Source: Bacteroidota bacterium (GTDB lineage Bacteria; Bacteroidota; Ignavibacteria; Tepidaquicellales; Tepidaquicellaceae). Taken from it: a DNA stretch of 41,097 nt. This document shows positions 8,432 through 14,939 of the stretch, piece after piece; positions within the stretch are counted from its first letter, which is position 1, and each line of letters begins with the position of its first letter. Both the position numbers and the translations under genes were made by a program. Location: contig JAFDZQ010000004.1 of the NCBI GenBank assembly GCA_018266895.1, positions 32,131-73,227 on the forward strand, read 5' to 3'. Below the pieces are notes generated by a model. The model made no database searches and was not told where the DNA came from. It saw only the letters and a program-made list of their open reading frames with translations.

Positions 8432-8577
8432 AAATATGAAAAATTAATGTGAATAATTAGTGATTTTAAATGACAATAATTAATCTTAATCCTTTGCCGT
8501 CCAAAATATTTTTGAATATGTAATTTTTATTTGTTTTTTAAATGTAATTCAAATTTATTTATGTATAATTAAAACAA

Positions 8578-8686
8578 GCCAGCCTCGCCGGTATGCCTCG
8601 CCCGCTTTCAGCGAGGTAAACCAAAGGCGGGCAGGGCGGGCGATTTTTCTTTGGTTCTTTCTTTTGATCAATTAAAAGAAAGAACA
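8578..8686. repeat. GC-rich palindromic intergenic repeat followed by a long hairpin
   Basis: In AT-rich surroundings, bases 8578-8646 are strikingly GC-rich and contain nested inverted repeats, for example CCTCGC...GCGAGG and GCCCGC...GCGGGC. They are followed by a perfect hairpin with 12-base arms (GTTCTTTCTTTT / AAAAGAAAGAAC, loop of 8) at 8655-8686. Similar GCCTGCC/GGCGGGC palindromic motifs occur inside the MITE-like element at 11312-11591. This looks like a REP-type mobile intergenic repeat rather than a gene. Confidence 0.55.
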
Positions 8687-8734
8687 AATCTGAAATTCTT
8701 AATTAATTTTAAATTAAACGTTTTAGACGGATGT
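8681..8734 (+). repeat. 54-bp dispersed repeat, copy 1
   Basis: Bases 8681-8734 (AGAACAAATCTGAAATTC ... GACGGATGT) match the reverse complement of 41015-41068 with one mismatch in 54 (TTTTAGACGG against TTTTGGACGG). Two intergenic copies 32 kb apart in opposite orientation point to a dispersed repeat family. Confidence 0.85.
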
Positions 8735-8840
8735 GATCTTAATGAATAAAAAATTATAATGAAAAGGATTGAATAAAATCAGTTTCCAGCCGGCAGATTA
8801 AATAAAAATTTTCAGATTAATTTTCATTCAATGTATAAAA

Positions 8841-8861
8841 TGTGTAGAAATTTTCTACACA
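8841..8861. promoter_or_regulatory. Palindromic activator site (copy 2), TGTAGA-N5-TCTACA core
   Basis: A perfect inverted repeat with 10-base arms and a one-base centre contains TGTAGA-N5-TCTACA at 8843-8859, the same half-sites and spacing as at 6921-6937. Its centre lies 60 bases upstream of the -24 GG at 8911-8912. It is the likely upstream activator site for the NtrC-type regulator encoded on the other side of this intergenic region. Confidence 0.6.
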
Positions 8862-8909
8862 AAATTTTTTTTCATTAAGGAAAACATTAAAAAGATAACT
8901 ATTTCACTC

Positions 8910-8924
8910 TGGCACGATTAATGA
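8910..8924 (+). promoter_or_regulatory. Candidate sigma54 promoter of the T9SS heme-protein gene
   Basis: TGGCACG-ATTA-ATGA has a perfect -24 box and a G at the correct spacing in the -12 box, but ATGA in place of TTGC. The operon promoter at 6837-6852 also has GA instead of GC at -13/-12, so this may be a local preference. Predicted start is near 8936, about 33 bases before the ATG at 8969. Confidence 0.55.
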
Positions 8925-8968
8925 ATTATTGCAAAGTAAAAATATTTTTTTAAATTAATAAACATAAA

Positions 8969-9772
8969 ATGAAAACTCTTAACAGCAAATACATTCTTGT
9001 ATTTCTAATGGTAATTTTCTTCACCGCAAGTTTATATCTTTATGCAGATCCGGACGGCAGAACCGGCAGAACTCTGAAAACTTCTACTTCCGGCTGCGGC
9101 GGTTGTCACGGATCATCTGCAACAACAGGAGTTACTGTAACGGTTAACGGACCTGACTCAGTCAATACCGGTCAAACCGTTCAGTATTCGCTCACAATAA
9201 ACAGATCAACTAAAACAGGCGCAGGTCTTGACATAGCTGTCAGAAGAGGGGCATTAAATCCTGTATCTTCAACAATTCACCTGGCAAGCGGTGAATTAAC
9301 ACACAATGCAAACATTCCGATGTCAAGCGGAACTGCTACGGTGCAGTTTAATTATACAGCTCCGTCAACAGTCGGTACAGATACGATCTGGGCAACCGGA
9401 CTTGCAACTAACAGTAACGGAGGTTCCAGCGGCGATGAGTGGAACTGGGCTCCAAGCAAAAGAGTCATAGTCAAACTTCCAACAGGGATTGAAAATATAT
9501 CGGCTGCATCTGATTTCAGTTTAAGTCAGAATTATCCGAATCCTTTTAACCCTCTAACCAGCATTAAGCTTGTGCTTTCAAAATCTATGGACATAAAAGT
9601 CAGGATTTTTAACAGCACTGGAAATGAAATCGAAGTGCTTCAGGATGGAAAGCTTATTGCCGGTGAACATTTATTCAAATGGGATGCATCAAAATATCCC
9701 AGCGGAGTTTACTATTACAAAACCGAAGGAAATGATTTCAGTACTACAAGAAAAATGATGCTTGTAAAATAA
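8969..9772 (+). CDS. T9SS-sorted secreted protein with one CxxCH heme motif (choice-of-anchor V-like)
   Basis: The protein has 267 residues. A signal peptide (about 1-26) is followed by a short Gly/Thr-rich stretch with a single heme c motif, GCGGCHGS, at C43-H47. A beta-rich domain (about 55-170) follows, with His104 and His112 as possible distal ligands. The C-terminus is a T9SS type A sorting domain starting near residue 183 (DFSLSQNYPNPFNP) and ending MMLVK. The GCxxCHG plus beta-sandwich layout resembles choice-of-anchor V proteins. It should be made in the periplasm, receive heme, and be exported through the outer membrane to the surface. A sigma54-like promoter and activator palindrome precede it, matching those of the multiheme operon. 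Confidence 0.85.
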   Translation: MKTLNSKYILVFLMVIFFTASLYLYADPDGRTGRTLKTSTSGCGGCHGSSATTGVTVTVNGPDSVNTGQTVQYSLTINRSTKTGAGLDIAVRRGALNPVSSTIHLASGELTHNANIPMSSGTATVQFNYTAPSTVGTDTIWATGLATNSNGGSSGDEWNWAPSKRVIVKLPTGIENISAASDFSLSQNYPNPFNPLTSIKLVLSKSMDIKVRIFNSTGNEIEVLQDGKLIAGEHLFKWDASKYPSGVYYYKTEGNDFSTTRKMMLVK

Positions 9773-9792
9773 AAGACGTAATTATTCCAATA

Positions 9793-9828
9793 AAAAAAGC
9801 CCCTGAATATTAATTCACGGGCTTTTTT
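9793..9828. terminator. Bidirectional rho-independent terminator
   Basis: The stem AAAAAAGCCC / GGGCTTTTTT has one C-C mismatch and an inner stem TGAAT/ATTCA around ATTA. A-tracts and T-tracts lie on both sides. It sits between the convergent genes ending at 9772 and 9867 and should stop transcription from both. Confidence 0.85.
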
Positions 9829-9866
9829 CTTTAGATTAAAATTACTTTAGAAACACATATAACTAA

Positions 9867-11081
9867 TTAATCAAACGGTAATGTTAAAATGAAGGTTGTT
9901 CCTTTGCCGGGATTCGATTTTACTTTAATGTCTCCGTTATGTTCTTTCAGAGCTTTTTTGGCAATAGAGAGTCCCAGCCCTGTGCCTTTTCCGTATTCTT
10001 TGGAGGAAAAGAACGGTAAAAAAATTTTTGACTGATTTTCCTTGGATATTCCCTGGCCGTCATCGGATATTTCTATATTAACGACATTATTGTCTGAAGA
10101 TGTTTTTATTCCGATCTCTCCTTTTGAATGAATTGCCTGAACAGCATTTGTAACAATGTTCAATATGCATTCTTCAATCTGAGCATAATCAAATTTTAAC
10201 AGAGGAAGATCTTTCTGAAGGCTTTTTCTTATTTTAATGTCTTTGTTGTCCTTAAGATATTTAATTTTTTTTGAAATTTTATTTATGACTTCGTTAAGAT
10301 CGTTTTCAGTTTTATTTATTTTTACGGGTCTTGAAAAATTCAGAAGATGTCTGATGGATTTGGTTATCCTGGTTGTTTCTTCGAGAATTGTATTCAGCTC
10401 TTCGTATCCTTCGCTTTTTTCATTTTTATTTAAAAGCAGAAAATCCGCATTACCTGAAATAATATTCAGAGGATTGGAAAGACTGTGAGCGATACTCGAT
10501 ACAACTTCTCCGATAAGCGCTAAATTTTCTTTCTCCCTTAATTCTTTTTCCAGCTTTTTTACAAGAGTTATATCCCTGATAATTCCTACTGATCCAATAG
10601 CTTCATTCTTTTCATTATTAACTGCAAACCTTGAGATACTTACATTGATGATCTCTCCGGATTTAGTGATGCGCTCTGTTTCATGATTAGCGAGAAATCC
10701 TTTTATTCTTACTTCATCTATAAGAAATTCCTTTTCGCCTTTTTCCTTTAAATACTGGGGAATCAGAAACGAAAAGTCCCTTCCCATAACCTCTTTTTTT
10801 GTATATCCGAAAATATTTTCCGCTCCCCTGTTCCACAGGAATATATGATATTCATTGTCAAAACCTACTATAGCGTCAATTGAATTAAGAATAATATCCG
10901 AAAAAAACTTTTCATGCGCTGATTTTCCCTCTTTCATCAGCTGAATCATCTGAACCAAAACGGTTTCAGTCGTATCAGCGATACTGTCAAGATCAGCTTC
11001 GGGTATATTATATTTTGTGCGGAGTTCGTTTTTAAGAAATTCTTTTTGTTTTTCGAACTCCGATGTAACCATATTTTCCAT
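9867..11081 (-). CDS. Soluble PAS-domain sensor histidine kinase
   Basis: The protein has 404 residues and no membrane segment. An N-terminal helical region (1-58) leads to a PAS domain (about 60-175: DAIVGFDNEYHIFLWNRGAENIFGYTKKE). The dimerisation/phosphotransfer helix has the variant H-box SSIAHSLSNPLN with H199. The ATPase domain has N-box N312, the G1 box DDGQGIS (340-346) and GKGTGLGLSIAKK. The architecture is NtrB-like and cytosolic, so a signal inside the cell is likely. It is convergent with the T9SS heme-protein gene, one gene away from the sigma54 activator, and is its probable kinase partner. The pairing is inferred from proximity only. Confidence 0.9.
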   Translation of the reverse strand: MENMVTSEFEKQKEFLKNELRTKYNIPEADLDSIADTTETVLVQMIQLMKEGKSAHEKFFSDIILNSIDAIVGFDNEYHIFLWNRGAENIFGYTKKEVMGRDFSFLIPQYLKEKGEKEFLIDEVRIKGFLANHETERITKSGEIINVSISRFAVNNEKNEAIGSVGIIRDITLVKKLEKELREKENLALIGEVVSSIAHSLSNPLNIISGNADFLLLNKNEKSEGYEELNTILEETTRITKSIRHLLNFSRPVKINKTENDLNEVINKISKKIKYLKDNKDIKIRKSLQKDLPLLKFDYAQIEECILNIVTNAVQAIHSKGEIGIKTSSDNNVVNIEISDDGQGISKENQSKIFLPFFSSKEYGKGTGLGLSIAKKALKEHNGDIKVKSNPGKGTTFILTLPFD

Positions 11082-11672
11082 ACTGAGATGTTTTTATTTC
11101 AATGCCGTGTATGATTAAATATCAGTAACTACAATTCAAAAATGATATCCGGCAAATTATAATTATATTTTTCTGTTTATATGACTTTAATCAAAATGAA
11201 TTTTGCAGTCACATAAAAATTCACAGAAAACTATAAATTCTTTATCTATAATAGCAAATTAATCTTTTTTAAAAAGTAACGAAATAATTCACATTAATCT
11301 TCCGCATCCTTTGTACACTACAAAACTTACGTGTATATGATTCAGTTAATATCTGTCATTCCCGCGCATGCGGGAATCTATAAAGTAATATACACTAAAT
11401 AGATTCAATTTTTATGAATTTTGTAAACCAAACTATATTTAAGTTTCAAACTGAAAACAATAAGTTTAATATCATCTGAAATATGTTTTTTGCATTATAG
11501 ATTAGATTCCCGCCCGCCTTGCCGCGAGGCAGGCATACGCAGGAATGTCTTAGTTTGAGTAAATTGAAAAAAATTAAATTTGTAGTGTACATAGTTCCGT
11601 ATCAGCAACGATTTAATTAACTTGAATGCTCTTTGGAATAATTTAATATTGAAATCAAAATATATTTAAACA
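11082..11672. other. Intergenic region holding a MITE-like element
   Basis: No gene is visible in these 591 bases. The first 230 are AT-rich and contain only the upstream region of the kinase gene. A 280-bp element with 13-bp terminal inverted repeats occupies 11312-11591. The remaining 81 bases lead into the M15 peptidase gene. Confidence 0.6.
11312..11591. mobile_element. MITE-like element with 13-bp terminal inverted repeats
   Basis: The ends are perfect inverted repeats: TGTACACTACAAA at 11312-11324 and TTTGTAGTGTACA at 11579-11591. The 280 bases contain no open reading frame of note but hold two inwardly mirrored palindromic REP-type motifs. These are ATTCCCGC-GCAT-GCGGGAAT at 11358-11377 and a longer relative at 11506-11546 (ATTCCCGC ... 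GCAGGAAT). Short size, terminal repeats and no transposase suit a miniature inverted-repeat transposable element. I see no convincing target-site duplication at the flanks. Confidence 0.65.
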
Positions 11673-12473
11673 ATGAATGCTTATAATTTAAAGTTAACTG
11701 CTGCTTTGTTCTTTGTACTGTTTAATTTATCCGGTTTCACTGAGATGTCGGAATGCGGCATAAGAGATAAAAGTAATTTTAATGAAGATAAAATCCCTGC
11801 CGGACTGCAAAAACTTCTCAAAGCATATCCGGATTTTCTGGATTCCGCAGGAGAGAATACATTGTACTGGAAAGACGGGACGGAAATGATTTATGATGAC
11901 GGAATTCAGAACAAGTCGCATGATGAAAAACTTGACAATCCTGACCTTGAGGATATGATGTCACAGGAATATACAGCAGGAGAAAAATTTAATAATCCTC
12001 CGGAAGAAAATTTTGAACCGGGAAGAATAAGGTATGAACCGTTTTTCAGAAAAATGTACGGTGACAATGCATCAGAGGTAAAACAAAATATTGAAAATGT
12101 GAAATGGGTTGACGGATCAGTGATACAGTTCAGTAGTGTGAACAGTGCATCGGATAAATTAAGATTGGTCGCGGAAGAGCTATCACAACTTCCGGCAGAG
12201 TATCAGAAATATTTAAAGAACATTGGCGGAACATTTGTCTGGCGGAACATTGCCGGAACGAACCGTCTGAGCAATCATTCTTTTGGTACGGCTATAGATA
12301 TAAATACTAAATATTCGGATTACTGGCAGTGGAGTAAAAGTATGATCTATAAAAACAGAATTCCGTTTGAAATAGTAGAAGTTTTTGAAAAATACGGATT
12401 TATCTGGGGAGGTAAATGGTATCATTACGACACAATGCATTTTGAGTACAGACCAGAGTTACTTGAAAAATAA
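11673..12473 (+). CDS. M15-family (VanY/DacB-like) peptidoglycan LD/DD-carboxypeptidase
   Basis: The protein has 266 residues. A signal sequence (about 1-24) is followed by an acidic linker region and a C-terminal peptidase domain. Zinc-site motifs are present: SNHSFGTAIDIN gives H202 and D209, and HYDTMHFEYRPE gives H251, D253 and the ligand H256. They match the HxxGxAxD...H plan of M15 peptidases that trim peptidoglycan peptides in the periplasm. It is the only complete copy; its last 34 codons or so and its downstream hairpin are repeated at 14753-14904, and a decayed stretch of the same 3' end lies at 16722-16801. It faces the T9SS cargo genes convergently. The substrate cannot be specified. 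Confidence 0.85.
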   Translation: MNAYNLKLTAALFFVLFNLSGFTEMSECGIRDKSNFNEDKIPAGLQKLLKAYPDFLDSAGENTLYWKDGTEMIYDDGIQNKSHDEKLDNPDLEDMMSQEYTAGEKFNNPPEENFEPGRIRYEPFFRKMYGDNASEVKQNIENVKWVDGSVIQFSSVNSASDKLRLVAEELSQLPAEYQKYLKNIGGTFVWRNIAGTNRLSNHSFGTAIDINTKYSDYWQWSKSMIYKNRIPFEIVEVFEKYGFIWGGKWYHYDTMHFEYRPELLEK

Positions 12474-12484
12474 ATTATAACAAA

Positions 12485-12518
12485 AAGAGGCAGCCGTAAA
12501 ATATTACAGCAACCTCTT
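12485..12518. terminator. Hairpin terminator between convergent genes (copy 1)
   Basis: AAGAGG ... CCTCTT with an inner GTAA/TTAC stem. The minus-strand side continues into a T-run, so it should end the minus-strand T9SS gene at 12554; the plus side ends the M15 gene less clearly. A nearly identical hairpin lies at 14871-14904. Confidence 0.65.
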
Positions 12519-12553
12519 AATTAATTTTAAGGATTAATTCTGATTCCTTAATT

Positions 12554-13216
12554 TTATTTTATCAGAACCATTTGTTTTATTTGATGAAAGTTACCTGCAA
12601 TTTTATAAAAATAAATACCGCTTACAAAATTAGACCCGTCAAACATTACTTCATAATGTCCGGAATTTTTTAAGTCATTTACTAAAGTTGCTACTTCTTT
12701 TCCTAATACATTAAATATTTTCAAAGTTACATTTGATGAATTTCCAATTTCAAAACTAATTTTTGTAGTTGGATTAAACGGATTCGGATAATTATTTATC
12801 AATTTATTTTGTAACACATTTTTTGAACTGTTTGCTAAATTTTGATTTGTTCGTATTCTGTTTTGAGCACTTGCAAATCGATTTTGCACAATATAATGAC
12901 CATCTACTTCGACTACATATTCTCTTACTTTCCCAGAAGCAGGCGGCGGAATATTTTTAAATAGTAATGTTATGTATCCGGCTGTAACATATGTATAAAG
13001 TGTTGCAGATGTTGAAGTAATATTTTCAATTCCAGCCCAAAAAGATTGATTATTTGTGCTTGCTGCGGAAAAACCCATAGATTTTGGTTTATCAACAGTG
13101 ACTTGTTGACCAGAGTTAAAATATATCGTTTTACTTAATTTGTACTTTTGAGCATGAAAGGTTAAAGTTGGTAATCCACATCCATTACTTTGCCATCCAA
13201 TATTTGGATTTCCCAA
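12554..13216 (-). CDS. C-terminal part of a frameshift-split T9SS-sorted protein
   Basis: The 220-residue frame begins at a TTG and lacks any signal peptide. It has a beta-rich, low-complexity first half and a T9SS sorting domain beginning near NNYPNPFNPTTKISFEI and ending QMVLIK. The gene just upstream (13219-13713) has a signal peptide but no sorting domain. The two frames differ by one base (-1), and together would give a normal secreted protein of about 385 residues. The shift can only lie within a few bases around 13219-13225. One missing T in the run GATTAGATTT would explain it. No functional family is recognised. Confidence 0.6.
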   Translation of the reverse strand: MGNPNIGWQSNGCGLPTLTFHAQKYKLSKTIYFNSGQQVTVDKPKSMGFSAASTNNQSFWAGIENITSTSATLYTYVTAGYITLLFKNIPPPASGKVREYVVEVDGHYIVQNRFASAQNRIRTNQNLANSSKNVLQNKLINNYPNPFNPTTKISFEIGNSSNVTLKIFNVLGKEVATLVNDLKNSGHYEVMFDGSNFVSGIYFYKIAGNFHQIKQMVLIK

Positions 13217-13218
13217 AT

Positions 13219-13713
13219 CTAATCATTATCAAAAGTTACAATTGCTTTTAGATCAGTTTGACATTGACCACTTATAACTCCACCTCCAGATTCTTTATAA
13301 ACTCTGAAGTAGCCATAATTCGTCTCTGTAGAGCTTGATGCATTGTTCCATTCTCTAACTACACATTTTAATTTTGCATTTAAATTCCAACATAATGGGT
13401 GATTAGGATTTACATTTATTGAAAAAGTTGCTATTCCCAGATGATTTTCAAATTGGTAAGTACCTATAGTTGTAGTAATATCATTTTGAATTAAATAAAA
13501 AGTAGCCTCATATCTATCTGTTTCCCATATATAAACATTATACATTTCAACAGATACATTAAAAACAAAAAAATCATTATTAGTTTCAAAAGATGAAGGG
13601 TAACATTGATTTGTTGAAATAGATAATAAACGTGAATTCCACGAATAACAATTATTTGAAAAGATAAATAAGAATACTATAAATAAAATTAGTTTATTTA
13701 TATTGGTTTTCAT
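13219..13713 (-). CDS. N-terminal part of a frameshift-split secreted protein
   Basis: The 164-residue frame has a clear signal peptide (KLILFIVFLFIFSNNCYS) and a beta-rich body with several aromatic residues and cysteines, then ends at TAG at 13221-13219. It lacks the sorting domain that its neighbours have. The downstream frame at 12554-13216 carries one and continues in the -1 phase. I therefore read this as the front half of one broken gene, or one interrupted by a sequencing error. No enzyme motif is visible. It follows the outer-membrane-like gene at 13733 after 19 bases. Confidence 0.6.
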   Translation of the reverse strand: MKTNINKLILFIVFLFIFSNNCYSWNSRLLSISTNQCYPSSFETNNDFFVFNVSVEMYNVYIWETDRYEATFYLIQNDITTTIGTYQFENHLGIATFSINVNPNHPLCWNLNAKLKCVVREWNNASSSTETNYGYFRVYKESGGGVISGQCQTDLKAIVTFDND

Positions 13714-13732
13714 AATTTTGTATTTAAAGTTT

Positions 13733-14359
13733 TTAAATTTTTAAATTTAAACCTAAGGTTAAATTTAATTGATTGGATTCGAAATATTTAAAATCTTTGT
13801 TTCTGTTTGTGAAACTAAAAGTAATGTCAATTAATAAAATGTCAGTTATTTTATAAAATTTCCCAACTGACAAACTAAGATAAATTTTATAATCATTGTC
13901 ATCTGGTCGAAGTTCTCCCAATTTTAACCCTACTATAAAAGTGTTATGGAAATGATATTTATAATACAATGCAACCCATGTCAAATTAGTATATTTATAA
14001 CCAGATGAATAAAAGTAAGTGGTATCGTATTTTATAATTTGAGATGAGGTTATAAAATTATCTGGTGATGTAAATGAGTTTTTCCCAATACTTAGTTCTA
14101 TTTCATTGTGATTTGAAATAAAATATCCTATTTCAAAATTAGTTATGTCCAAATTAAAACTGGAAGCTACGGGGACAAGTGTTTTTCCTTCTCCATATAT
14201 ATTTTTATCTAAATTAAATGTAACTCCTTCACTTAAGGATATTCTAAATCCAGAGTTAATGGGGTTTTTAGATTGGGAGTAAATAATAGTTGCATTCAAA
14301 AAAAGTAAAACTAATAGAATTAATTTATTAATCTTCGGAATGGATTTTATCTTTTTCAT
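13733..14359 (-). CDS. Small outer-membrane beta-barrel-like protein, unknown function
   Basis: The protein has 208 residues with a signal peptide (INKLILLVLLFLNATIIYSQ). The body alternates polar and hydrophobic residues in strands such as FEIGYFISNHNEIELSIG, LTWVALYYKYHF and NQLNLTLGLNLKI. It ends in a hydrophobic/aromatic pattern, as small outer-membrane barrels do. I recognise no specific family. It is the first of an apparent two-gene unit with the frameshifted T9SS gene. The unit sits between the complete M15 gene and a broken copy of the beta-propeller gene's 5' end, so it may have been inserted here. Confidence 0.6.
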   Translation of the reverse strand: MKKIKSIPKINKLILLVLLFLNATIIYSQSKNPINSGFRISLSEGVTFNLDKNIYGEGKTLVPVASSFNLDITNFEIGYFISNHNEIELSIGKNSFTSPDNFITSSQIIKYDTTYFYSSGYKYTNLTWVALYYKYHFHNTFIVGLKLGELRPDDNDYKIYLSLSVGKFYKITDILLIDITFSFTNRNKDFKYFESNQLNLTLGLNLKI

Positions 14360-14566
14360 TTTGAATAGTTTTTTATAATGGATTTTAGTTTTGTCAAAAT
14401 TATTGATTCCGGGATTAGAATAATATTTACAAATGAGATGCTTCTAATCCCGTTAATTTATTGGTTTGGTATCCGTATTTTATAATCTCCTTTTATGTAT
14501 TAATTAAAGTTTCTTATTGTTAGTGACGCTCGGCTCGTTTCACTCGCTAAACACCGGCAAGTGCTT
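14360..14566. other. Intergenic stretch with an 11-bp-arm inverted repeat
   Basis: This stretch contains no gene. A perfect inverted repeat CGGGATTAGAA / TTCTAATCCCG (14409-14451, 21-base loop) lies in the presumed leader of the minus-strand unit starting at 14359. A short GC-rich patch follows (about 14524-14562, CGCTCGGCTCGTTTCACTCG), ending where similarity to the beta-propeller gene's 5' end begins. That patch may mark an insertion junction. Confidence 0.5.
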
Positions 14567-14745
14567 CAATATTCTGATATTAACAATGCTAAAATTGTAT
14601 TAAAAAAGTTTTAACAGGAGGTGACTTTTCATAATTAATTCTCCTTAGACTATATAATTTTTTGACTGATAAATATCTATATTTGCAATTTAAAGTTTAA
14701 GTCTAATTGTATACTATTTATTTGGCAATGTAATTAGCAGGCAGA
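14567..14745 (-). pseudogene. Broken copy of the 5' end and leader of the beta-propeller T9SS gene
   Basis: These bases align with 16506-16690, which holds the signal-peptide codons, ribosome site and upstream DNA of the complete gene ending at 16574. Shared stretches include TAAAATTG, TTAAAAAAGTTTTAA, ATAATTAATTCTCCTTAGAC and TTGTATACTATTT. The copy keeps the AAGGAG ribosome site and an ATG at 14632 but runs into a stop after ten codons. The rest of the gene is gone and is replaced by the genes at 12554-14359. Confidence 0.75.
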
Positions 14746-14752
14746 AATCTGA

Positions 14753-14859
14753 TTGAGGTCATAGAAGTTTTTGAAAAATACGGATTTATCTGGGGAGGTA
14801 AATGGTATCATTACGACACAATGCATTTTGAGTACAGACCGGAGTTACTGGAAAAATAA
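14753..14859 (+). pseudogene. Truncated duplicate of the M15 peptidase 3' end (copy 2)
   Basis: This copy covers roughly the last 34 codons of the M15 gene (from about 12366 on), nearly base-for-base and still in frame to the same TAA. It is followed by the same terminator hairpin. It lacks the start, signal peptide and first zinc motif, so it cannot encode an active enzyme. Confidence 0.85.
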
Positions 14860-14870
14860 ATTATAACAAA

Positions 14871-14904
14871 AAGAGGCAGCCGTAAAATATTACGGCAACC
14901 TCTT
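14871..14904. terminator. Hairpin terminator (copy 2)
   Basis: Outer stem AAGAGG/CCTCTT and inner stem CCGTAA/TTACGG around a four-base AATA loop. It is a duplicate of the hairpin at 12485-12518 with better inner pairing. The T-run follows on the minus strand, so it should end the beta-propeller gene at 14940. Confidence 0.75.
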
Positions 14905-14939
14905 TTATCAATTATCAGATTGATTCTTTTACATGAATT

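Larger units (their letters stand above)
8432..8968. other. Divergent intergenic region with regulatory sites and repeats
   Basis: No gene is visible between the activator and the T9SS heme-protein gene. Features, left to right: an AT-rich stretch; a GC-rich palindromic block (8578-8646); a 12-bp-arm hairpin (8655-8686); a 54-bp dispersed repeat (8681-8734); the TGTAGA-N5-TCTACA palindrome (8843-8859); and a sigma54-like promoter (8910-8924) reading right. Confidence 0.6.

Noticed and set aside
8432-8577. Sigma54 promoter for the activator gene itself
   Set aside because: No GG...GC pair at 12-base spacing was found on the minus strand upstream of 8431, so autoregulation through sigma54 is not supported.
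8929-8933. TTGCA as the -12 box of the promoter before the 8969 gene
   Set aside because: It matches the -12 consensus better than ATGA but lies eight bases too far from TGGCACG. Sigma54 spacing is rigid, so the ATGA at 8921-8924 was preferred.
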